Shown here piece after piece: positions 1-7,401 of a DNA stretch of 64,000 nt. The notes under the pieces are model-generated. The model searched no databases. It saw nothing but the letters and a program-made list of their open reading frames with translations, and was not told the DNA's origin. The translations under genes and the position numbers were made by a program. Within the stretch, counting starts at the first letter, position 1. Each line of letters begins with the position of its first letter. Source of the stretch: Planctomycetota bacterium (GTDB taxonomy: Bacteria > Planctomycetota > UBA1135). The stretch lies in NCBI GenBank assembly GCA_008501825.1, contig QQUA01000002.1:1-64000 (forward strand), given 5' to 3'.

Positions 1-85
1 CGCGGGCCAGGCGAACTGCCTCTGCCTTCTGCTCAGCCGTAAAAGTACGTCTCGGTCTGCGGGACAAGGGAACCTCCAAGGTCAT
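1..85 (-). CDS. IS3-family transposase OrfA, N-terminal fragment (truncated by window edge)
   Basis: Only 28 residues are visible, beginning with an ATG whose complement is at 83-85. They contain RRTFTAEQKAEAVRLAR, the typical start of the helix-turn-helix DNA-binding domain of IS3/IS911-type OrfA proteins, which recognise the element ends. The frame is open to the window edge. In this family a second frame (orfB, the DDE integrase) normally follows by programmed frameshift, but that part is not in view. The identification rests on this short but characteristic motif. Confidence 0.8.
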   Translation of the reverse strand, partial: MTLEVPLSRRPRRTFTAEQKAEAVRLAR

Positions 86-127
86 TGTGACCTTTTTTCG
101 ACTGTCCTTCAAACCGGGGGAATTCCA
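1..127 (-). mobile_element. IS3-family insertion sequence, one end only
   Basis: The element runs leftward out of the window. Its visible end, read on the minus strand from position 127, starts TGGAATTCCCCCGG, with the TG/CA termini usual for the IS3 family. The orfA start codon lies about 40 bases inside it. A near-identical 24-base end sequence recurs at 14689-14712. The other end and any target duplication are outside the window. Confidence 0.75.
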
Positions 128-647
128 AGCGGACAGGGCGAGGAAGATTGGACAAGCTCACTTAGGCAACGTCATCTGCGCCCTATACAGTTTTCCATAG
201 ACGGCTCGTTGATTGCGTCATAAACATCCCTGAATAACCTCCGCTCGAAAAACGAGCAGAACGACAGCGACAAAAGCCGCAGCTGAATCGATTTGAGACG
301 TTACAACTTTAGATCCACTTCTCCAGTGCTTTCATAGTTTCCGTCCACTAATTCCCGCCACTCGCAAATAAATTTTGGATTTCAGAATGGATTCCAGGAT
401 TCGAAATCGCTCCCCTCACATCCCGCCCGAGGGTCAGCTGGACTCTTTCCACGACCGGCTTCGGGAAAAGAAGCAAAAGGACATTCCCATGAGCACGTAG
501 CATTACCGGTCGCAGCGAGTCCGGAAGCTGAGCCTGGACGAAACCGAAGATCAAGCTCCTTGACACCCAGCATTCCTCGAGGTTTACCAAAACACGAATC
601 TGACTTCCCCTCACTGCCTAGAAACCGAGCTGCCAAATAGCATCTAA
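128..647. other. No recognisable gene
   Basis: Short overlapping frames exist on both strands, but none has a recognisable domain, a ribosome-binding site or consistent coding character. The stretch lies between an IS3-family end and an IS66 transposase remnant, so it is most simply mobile-element debris or eroded sequence. Confidence 0.5.
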
Positions 648-875
648 AGCAAGGCGATCTGCTTTGCCCTGCGTCATTGGGAGGCCATAAATTGGCACCT
701 GGAAAATGGCGATCTGGCCATCGACAACAATGCTCGGGAACGGGTAATCCAGTTGGCAGCCATCGGTCGCGAACCGCGGCACGGCCCCAGGACAATTTTT
801 GTGCGGAAAAGTGGGCAGAAGTGATGAATTCCCGGGCATAGCGGCAGCTCGTACTTGCAGTCGCCAAGATGATTC
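648..875 (+). pseudogene. IS66-family transposase (TnpC) remnant
   Basis: Read on the plus strand in one frame from 660, the sequence encodes ALRHWEAINWHLENGDLA, then IDNNARERV, then AAIGRE. This matches the conserved C-terminal segment of IS66 TnpC transposases, where a hW-al-fl-dG-iDNN-aER-GRKnW pattern surrounds part of the catalytic domain. The frame has stops at 645 and 822, and the canonical GRKNW is degenerate (GREPRHG), so the gene is dead. The downstream bases to about 875 still resemble the usual continuation in a shifted frame. It marks past transposition beside the carbohydrate operon. Confidence 0.7.
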
Positions 876-939
876 GAGGCCGTGCCCGAATCAACAGTTC
901 CGACAAGCGCCACCACCTTTCCTGGCGAAAACGCACGAG

Positions 940-1288
940 TCACTCAACCCGCACCAGTCGGACGGGACCGAGGAGGCCAGACTCAAGAAGCGGCGTATCC
1001 GGACCGAAGGGTCCACGGATGTTGGTGCGAGTGATCCGCTTCTTTTGCGGCAAGGCTGAGTCGCCGACCAGGCGGTTGTGCCAAGTGTTGGCCACTTCAC
1101 GACGCAGGACGTTCTCGCCCGGCAGCAGCCGCTTCGAAACGTCGACCGCATAAGGCGGCTTCCACACGATTCCGAGCTCCTCGCCGTTCATAAAGACTCG
1201 AGCGACCCCTGCCACCCGACCCAGGTCGAGCTCGAACGAAGCGCCGGACGCGAGCCACTCGGCAGGCGCGACGAAGCGTTCGGCCCAG
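940..1288 (-). pseudogene. Duplicated 3' fragment of the GH106 gene
   Basis: About 116 codons are nearly the same as the C-terminal end of the GH106 gene at 4147-7380. Examples are ARVFMNGEELGIVWKPPYAV, the VANTWHNRLVGDSAL segment, and the same terminal stop (VRLVRVE here, VRLVPVE in the intact gene). Similarity starts within a few bases of the stop codon and ends abruptly near 1288, where unrelated sequence begins. No upstream catalytic part is present, so this is a remnant of a second copy or a partial duplication, not a gene. It lies 40 bases beyond the end of the 820-residue gene that separates the two copies. Confidence 0.85.
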
Positions 1289-1329
1289 TAATTCCACCCT
1301 TCGCGAACGCAACCCGACAGAGCTAGTTG

Positions 1330-3792
1330 CTAGCGCACTGTTCCACCGACCGGATCCAGCCATAGCTGGCGATCCGCCGATCCCGCCGGGATCTGGAGTA
1401 GCTCGCCAAACGGACGGTCGTCCTCCCCCACAGCCTGGATCACGAGAGCGCCGCTGGGCGCTCTCGGCCAGAGCAAGGTACCTCGCGAGGAATCCACCTC
1501 GACGATATCGGCTTCCTTCAGCCGCATGGGCGGCACCCCTGCATCGTGATGCCACAGCAGCGCCGCCACCTCCGGGGCCTGTTCTCCGGCGGATTCGAAG
1601 CCTAACTCGAGCCTTCGGCCCCGCTCCAGGTTCGCCCGCAGATCGACGAGCCCCCACTCGGGGTGCTTAAGGAGCGATAGGGGCAAGACCGCGTAGCCCT
1701 CCTTCCAGACCAGGACGGTGTCGGCCCGTGGATCGACGTTCGTTCCCACCAGCTCGCCAGCGTGGAAAGGGTTGAGGCCGCCGGACCGCATTCCCCCCGT
1801 GTAGAGGAAGGCGCGGCTGCCGGCCACGGGCTTCCCCGTCAGGGCGTCGCGCACCCGGATCCGCAAGGTCCGCATGGCGGGCAGCCTCAGCTCCACACCC
1901 GTGCTGCCGGCGTTGGCTGGGGCAGGCTCCGCGTCCGGGAACCTGGGAAGCGAGAGCATGTAGGTGCCCGGCTCCAGGCCGTGCAGGACGAACTGTCCGT
2001 CCGCTCCGGTACTCGCTCGGGCAGAGACCTCAGCCTCACCGAAGCCGCGCGCCTCCACCCACAAAAACTGGAGCTGGGCGAAATCGTCATCCTCCGCGTA
2101 CGGCCTCACGCGACCCTCGATACGGTCAGCCCGGCTTCCAAACCGGACCACAACACGTCCGTGCCCGGTCTCGTCGAGAGAAGGCAGCGGCTGCGTGTCG
2201 CCCTGGAGAAGATCACCGACCGGTGACAGCACCGACCAGCTGAACAGAACAAGGTCCGGATCCGCGATGCGGAAGGACGCCTGTCCATCGGCTCCGGTTC
2301 GCTTCGACATCCTCGATCCCCGGACCAGGGCCAGGTTCCCATCCGTCCGGCGCGCCCGGAGGAAGACCGAGACGCTTGCGTCCTGGAGCGCCGCACCCTC
2401 CGGGGAGAACACTTGGAAGATGAGGGTGGCCATGGACGGTCTCAGCTCGAGGATCCAAGGCGGCTCGGGCATCAAGGCAGGCTCCAGGTCCTCGAATACC
2501 CTTGACTCTCCGTTCGGCCCTTCGACGTGCAGCTCCAGCATGCTTCCAAGCGGGCGACGCCTCCCGCTCGGAATGGGCAGCTCCGCGTATCCGACAGCAT
2601 TCGTCTCGAGGCTGCCCGATTGTCGTGCCAGAGGCGCCTTTCGCTCGACGGTGTGTCGGTCTTGCTCGTCCGGGGGCACGACGCGCAACTCGGTGAGGTA
2701 GCTCCACCGTATGGTGGCAGGTGCGGCGATCGGATGCCCGTCCGATACAACGCGCACCGCAGTGGAGGGCAGCGGATCCATCGCCACCACCAGCGGCTCC
2801 TCTTCGCCCTCGCCCGGAGAAACGCGGATTGGCAGATAGCCCGGGGCCTCCACCAGCAAGACGCAGGGAAGCTCCTCCGGCGCCAGGTCCAGCTCGAGGA
2901 ACCCTCGCAAAGAGGGAATCTGCCGCCAGTCGGACACTGATCCGTCTTCCCAGCCCTTCCTGTGGGCGGGGTCTGCGAGCGAGTAGCGAGCGTTCTCCAG
3001 CAGAGTGCCGGACCGGGCATCCCTCGCAACGAGTTGGAATCGGCTGGGATAGAAGCGGATTGGGAGCAGCGCTTCGTTAGGCCCACCGGCAGTGACCAGA
3101 CACTGGCCGTAAGCGTTGCCTCGGACGCCGCGAGCCTCCTCCGGACGGAAATGATGCATTCCTGCTGCGGAGGCGACGAAGCGGGCAAGACCATCTGCGT
3201 CCGACACGGCCAGATCCTCCGCGTCGGAGGCAAGCCGACGCAGGATCACGGACACCCCCTCGACAGGTGCACCGTCCTCTTCGCGGACCACTCGGATCAG
3301 GACGGCCGGGCCTGTGCGAAGCACCAGGTCCACCTTTGCAGGTGGAGTGTTCGGAGGAACGCCACGCTGCTCCGACGGCGCGAAGCCGGTGTGGGTGGCG
3401 AAAAGCGAACCCTCCGGCCACCAGAGCTCATCCGCTTGCAAAGCCAGGGCATACTCGCCATCCTCGTTGGAGAACGCGACGGCCGCGATTCCACTTGCCT
3501 GGACGCGGGCGCCCTGGATCGGTCGGCCCTGATGATCAAGGATACGCCCAGCCCATCCTCGCTGGGTTGCCGGCGAGGATGGAATTCCACTTTCCAGCTC
3601 GGGAAGAGCGACACGGTCGCGTCCCACCTCGAGGGCTAGCTCCGACGCCTCTCCTTCCGACCGCTCCCCCGACGAAAGTGGTTGCCCTGCGCGCTCTTCC
3701 TGCGAGGAGGGCCCCAACCCAGCCGCCCACAGGATGAGGACGAACAACACGAGCACCAGCCCCAGCATGAGAGCACGGCTGCTCGTGGTCAT
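1330..3792 (-). CDS. Large exported protein with carboxypeptidase-regulatory-like (CarboxypepD_reg) repeats
   Basis: This 820-residue protein begins with a charged tail and one hydrophobic segment (about residues 7-25), which is a signal anchor. The lumenal part contains repeated beta-sandwich modules of the carboxypeptidase regulatory-like type. The clearest is at about residues 80-115 (GWAGRILDHQGRPIQGARVQ...FSNEDGEYAL); others show the G-x-V-x-D-G-x-P-v and T-D-x-G-x-y patterns. Such modules bind partners or carbohydrate, and no catalytic motif is visible. It is the last gene of a minus-strand run with GH106, GH76 and a Gfo/Idh/MocA protein, though 354 bases separate it from GH106. A structural or accessory role at the cell surface is an inference. 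Confidence 0.7.
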   Translation of the reverse strand: MTTSSRALMLGLVLVLFVLILWAAGLGPSSQEERAGQPLSSGERSEGEASELALEVGRDRVALPELESGIPSSPATQRGWAGRILDHQGRPIQGARVQASGIAAVAFSNEDGEYALALQADELWWPEGSLFATHTGFAPSEQRGVPPNTPPAKVDLVLRTGPAVLIRVVREEDGAPVEGVSVILRRLASDAEDLAVSDADGLARFVASAAGMHHFRPEEARGVRGNAYGQCLVTAGGPNEALLPIRFYPSRFQLVARDARSGTLLENARYSLADPAHRKGWEDGSVSDWRQIPSLRGFLELDLAPEELPCVLLVEAPGYLPIRVSPGEGEEEPLVVAMDPLPSTAVRVVSDGHPIAAPATIRWSYLTELRVVPPDEQDRHTVERKAPLARQSGSLETNAVGYAELPIPSGRRRPLGSMLELHVEGPNGESRVFEDLEPALMPEPPWILELRPSMATLIFQVFSPEGAALQDASVSVFLRARRTDGNLALVRGSRMSKRTGADGQASFRIADPDLVLFSWSVLSPVGDLLQGDTQPLPSLDETGHGRVVVRFGSRADRIEGRVRPYAEDDDFAQLQFLWVEARGFGEAEVSARASTGADGQFVLHGLEPGTYMLSLPRFPDAEPAPANAGSTGVELRLPAMRTLRIRVRDALTGKPVAGSRAFLYTGGMRSGGLNPFHAGELVGTNVDPRADTVLVWKEGYAVLPLSLLKHPEWGLVDLRANLERGRRLELGFESAGEQAPEVAALLWHHDAGVPPMRLKEADIVEVDSSRGTLLWPRAPSGALVIQAVGEDDRPFGELLQIPAGSADRQLWLDPVGGTVR

Positions 3793-4146
3793 GGGACGCG
3801 TGTAGTTCTCATTTGACAGAGCCTCATTCTATCTTCGTGCCCACTGGCTCCGGCCTGCTCGAGCCCCACCCAGGTGAAGGTCGCGGATATGGCGCGCCTG
3901 CCGCACCGACGAAAGTGCGGCCGCAGGCATAGCAGCAGATACGGACTCCGTTGGCGAACCTTGAGCTCGAAAGAGCGGTAGCGATGGCCACCTTCGTCCT
4001 GATCGCAATCGAGGTTCGGGTACTTGGTTACCGTCCGATAGACCACAGGTCGACCAGGGCTCCACACCTTTTTTCAATCAAGCCCGATTTAACAGGAAGA
4101 ACAAACGCTGCCACCCTTGATGGCGGTAGCACCCAACAAGAACAAG
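3793..4146. other. Intergenic stretch, possible eroded reading frame
   Basis: No intact gene is seen. On the minus strand one frame ends with CCYACGRTF followed by a proline-rich tail and a stop near 3830. This looks like a zinc-ribbon-type end, but its upstream part would need a frameshift. I cannot assign it to a family. Confidence 0.35.
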
Positions 4147-7100
4147 TCACTCAACCGGCACAAGTCGGACGGGACCGAGGAGGCCCGACTCGAGGAGCGG
4201 CGTATCCGGACGGAAGGGTCCACGGATGTTGGTGCGGGTGATCCGCTTCTCTTGCGACAAGGCGGAGTCGCCGACCAGGCGGTTGTGCCAGGTATTCGCC
4301 ACTTCACAGCGCAGGACGTTCTCGCCCGGCAGCAGCCGCTTCGAAACGTCGACCGCATAAGGCGGCTTCCACACGATTCCAAGCTCCTCGCCGTTCATAA
4401 AGACTCGAGCGACCCCCGCCACCCGGCCCAGGTCGAGCTCGACCGAAGCGTCGGATGCGAGCCACTCGGCTGGCGCAACGAAGCGGGTGGTGTACTCCGC
4501 GATTCCGGAGAAGTGGCGGATGCCCTGGTCCTCCGAATCGGTCCAGGAGATCAGCTCAGAGAAGTCCGCTTCCTCCGGCGCGCCGCGTCCGGCGGCGAAC
4601 CGGACACGCCAGGGACCGGAGAGCTCGAAGCCCTCTCGTGCAGCGGCGCGTAGCTCATCCGTCGCCGGGTCGTGGGCGACGCCCGAGGAGACCTGGTGCA
4701 CGCGAATGCCCTCCAGCTCCGCCCCGTCGGCGCCGAGAAACACAACGCGGTTCAGCGCCACAATGTCGGTCCGGCCCGACCAATCGTCGCCATGGTTGGC
4801 AACAACGTCGAAGCGGACGTAGCGAGCCCGGGCGGCGGGGAGCTGGATCCGCTGCTCGTAGCCACGCTCACCGATCTCCGGTGCGCGGTGGAGCTCGACC
4901 CGGCTCAGGGGCTCAAACGCCTCGCCATCCGTAGAAACCGAAACCTCCATTTCCCGAATGCCGCGGGTCAATAGACCGCGAGCAAGGTCCTGGTAGTTCC
5001 AGACCTTCAGGCCGCCGAGGTCGACCGTCGAGCCCAAATCGAAGGCGATGGACTCGGCCTCGGGCGGTCCCTCGCCGGAGGAGATCCACGCCGGGCCGTT
5101 CGGCGTATCGCCATGGGCGAGGTCAGGGGCCGAGGACCGGACCCGGGGCACCGGCCAAACCGCGTACGGAACCGGCTCGGGATCGGTCGCATCGCTCCGA
5201 AAGACGACGAAGATCGAGCCACCCGGCGGGAGACGAAGTGGCACTCGGGTCCGCACCCCATCGCCGCGGAACCCAGCCGGACGGAGGATCTCTCCGCTTG
5301 ATGGATTCCAAAGCTCCGGCCGCTTGCCGCTGACTCGGAAGAGACCGTCCACCTCCTCCCAACGCTCGCGATCGTTCACGACGAAATAGATTTCGGCATC
5401 GCCGGTGGATCGATGCACATAACGGAGGCGGGTCCGCCGGTCGCCGCCGTCCCAGGTGAAGTCCGGCGGGAGCCCGTCGAGCACTTCCAGTGCGGTCCGG
5501 CCCTGCACCATCCGCCCCTTCCCCAAACGGTGGCTGGCGAGACCGCTCGCTCCGAGCGGCCGTGGAGCGAGGACCGTCGCCCCATCGCGGACCAGCTCCC
5601 GGATCTTGCGCAGCGCCGCCGGATCGATGGACTCCTCGTCGGGAAGCACGAGCAAGGCGTAACTCACTCCATGCGGCAGCACGATCCGTCCGTCGGCCAC
5701 GCTCATCGAGCTGGTCAAGACCCGCACGTCGACCACGTCGTAGTCGTATCCAGCACTTCGCAGCTTCGGATCCCAGTCCACGGCCAGCGGGTGGAAGGCG
5801 GGAGCGCCGTCGCCTTGGTAGAAGCACACGTCCGCTACCGGCGTTCCCTGCTGGAGCAGGAAGGAGCAGCGGGAGAGGTACTCGATAAACGGCCCGGCCA
5901 TCGACCACCACACGAGGTTCGGGCCCATGTGAGTCCCCGCGTGATAGGCGTAGCCGGGAAGGCCGGGCTCTGCACCACCGTGGGGCAGGGTGTGAAAAGT
6001 GACGTGGTTTAGCCCGTCGACGAAGGCCTGATCGACCTGGAGCTTCAGGTAGTACGGCGTGTCGCGCCAGTGCCGCCAGGAAGTGAACGACTCGGCGTCC
6101 ACGATGGTCTGACCGTAGATATGGGCAGCGCAGGCGATCTGCTTGACGTTGTACATACTGCGGTGTTTGGGCCAGAACTCGCCGCGCATGAGCCCCACTG
6201 CGCCAAGGGCGCCGAGGGCGTCGATCGGGCAACTGTTCCAAATCGGCGGCCCGGGACCGCCGGCCTCGGCGGCAAGGAGAAGACCTCGCTCGCGCATCAT
6301 CCGGTCGCCGAGGCGATAGTGGTTTTCGATCATCAGATCGCTGACCAGGCGGGTCCAATCGTGGAGGAAGCGTTCGCCCTGCGGGTCGGCGCGCCCCGGA
6401 TCCAGAAGCAGCGACAGCCACGGTTTGGCGTCGTAGCTGTACCGCGCCGCGAAGGCTTGCAAGATGTCTTCCGTCCAGGCACGGAGGCGATCCCCTTCGA
6501 GCTCGAGGCTGTCCACTTCGAGATAACGAAGCGCGCTCTGCTCGAGGGGGCCGAGGGCGGACTCGAGGCGATCGAGGACGTGGGTGAAATAGGCGCGGCT
6601 GTCGCCCTCATCGAAAAAGTCGATCTGGAGGCCGTCGGAGCCGGGGCTGGGCACGATCAGGCTCTGCCCGGTGTTGGCGAAGACGAACCAGCGGATGGTC
6701 CACTCCCCTGCCGGCGCGTCCCAACGCAGCCGTCCGTCCTCTCCGAGCCTCTCGGTCAGGTCGACGACGTGCTCGGGCACGAGTGAATCCTTTTCCTGCG
6801 CAGGCGAAGCCTGGACCGCAACGGTCCGCCAGTAGGCGGGTCGCCCGTCGGCACCCCGGGGGCAGTGCTTGGCCACCTCCGGGAAGCTGAGTTCCAGCTC
6901 GAGCGACGCCGGCCCCCGGACCTCCTGCGCGGAGGAATAGAGCCCGAGCAAGGCTTCCTCCGGTTCGACCCAGGTGCCGCCGGCGTTCCAGCCACTGGCG
7001 GCGACCATGCCGAGTTCGAGGCCGAGTCGTTTGGCCTCACGATTGGCGTGGGCGAGGTTGGCCAGCCACTCGTCACTGAGGAAGGGCGGCCCGATCGGGA

Positions 7101-7380
7101 CGACTCCTTCGGGATCCTGGTACGCCCGCACGTCCCAAACCTGCAGACGGGAGAAGCCGGCGGCCCGGACTTCCTCCATCTCCTCGGTGATCCGCTCCCG
7201 GTCGGCGTGCCCATTCAACCAGGGCCAAAACGCATCGGGGCGCGCCTGAGCCGGCGGATTCTGGAAGCCGTTGCGGAGTTGCTCGTAGGCCTGCTCGGCT
7301 GGGGGCGTTTCACAAGCCGGAACAGCGAACAGGAGAAGCAGGGTCCCGGCGACCGTCGCGATCTGGGCTCGGTGAATCAT
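4147..7380 (-). CDS. GH106-family glycoside hydrolase (alpha-L-rhamnosidase type), lipoprotein
   Basis: The 1077-residue product starts with a lipoprotein signal (hydrophobic LLLLFAV, then PAC with Cys23), so it should be tethered to a membrane facing the outside of the cytoplasm. From about residue 47 (PDAFWPWLNG) it follows the GH106 pattern: R-x-I-T-E-E-M-x-x-x-R-A-A-G-F, then W-x-V and G-M-x-x-x-x-G-W-N-x-G-G. The C-terminal 350 residues are beta-sandwich modules, including a discoidin-like part (about 780-890) and a galactose-binding-like end (GVARVFMNGEELG). GH106 enzymes remove terminal alpha-L-rhamnose from plant and bacterial polysaccharides. It starts 21 bases after the GH76 gene and is probably in the same operon. 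The substrate is inferred from the family; catalytic glutamates were not pinned down. Confidence 0.85.
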   Translation of the reverse strand: MIHRAQIATVAGTLLLLFAVPACETPPAEQAYEQLRNGFQNPPAQARPDAFWPWLNGHADRERITEEMEEVRAAGFSRLQVWDVRAYQDPEGVVPIGPPFLSDEWLANLAHANREAKRLGLELGMVAASGWNAGGTWVEPEEALLGLYSSAQEVRGPASLELELSFPEVAKHCPRGADGRPAYWRTVAVQASPAQEKDSLVPEHVVDLTERLGEDGRLRWDAPAGEWTIRWFVFANTGQSLIVPSPGSDGLQIDFFDEGDSRAYFTHVLDRLESALGPLEQSALRYLEVDSLELEGDRLRAWTEDILQAFAARYSYDAKPWLSLLLDPGRADPQGERFLHDWTRLVSDLMIENHYRLGDRMMRERGLLLAAEAGGPGPPIWNSCPIDALGALGAVGLMRGEFWPKHRSMYNVKQIACAAHIYGQTIVDAESFTSWRHWRDTPYYLKLQVDQAFVDGLNHVTFHTLPHGGAEPGLPGYAYHAGTHMGPNLVWWSMAGPFIEYLSRCSFLLQQGTPVADVCFYQGDGAPAFHPLAVDWDPKLRSAGYDYDVVDVRVLTSSMSVADGRIVLPHGVSYALLVLPDEESIDPAALRKIRELVRDGATVLAPRPLGASGLASHRLGKGRMVQGRTALEVLDGLPPDFTWDGGDRRTRLRYVHRSTGDAEIYFVVNDRERWEEVDGLFRVSGKRPELWNPSSGEILRPAGFRGDGVRTRVPLRLPPGGSIFVVFRSDATDPEPVPYAVWPVPRVRSSAPDLAHGDTPNGPAWISSGEGPPEAESIAFDLGSTVDLGGLKVWNYQDLARGLLTRGIREMEVSVSTDGEAFEPLSRVELHRAPEIGERGYEQRIQLPAARARYVRFDVVANHGDDWSGRTDIVALNRVVFLGADGAELEGIRVHQVSSGVAHDPATDELRAAAREGFELSGPWRVRFAAGRGAPEEADFSELISWTDSEDQGIRHFSGIAEYTTRFVAPAEWLASDASVELDLGRVAGVARVFMNGEELGIVWKPPYAVDVSKRLLPGENVLRCEVANTWHNRLVGDSALSQEKRITRTNIRGPFRPDTPLLESGLLGPVRLVPVE

Positions 7381-7401
7381 GTTGGCGAGCTTCGCCCCAT
7401 C

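Noticed and set aside
5123..6421. Alternative minus-strand frame of 432 codons inside the GH106 gene
   Set aside because: Arginine-rich translation of a shifted frame; the GH106 frame carries the conserved motifs.
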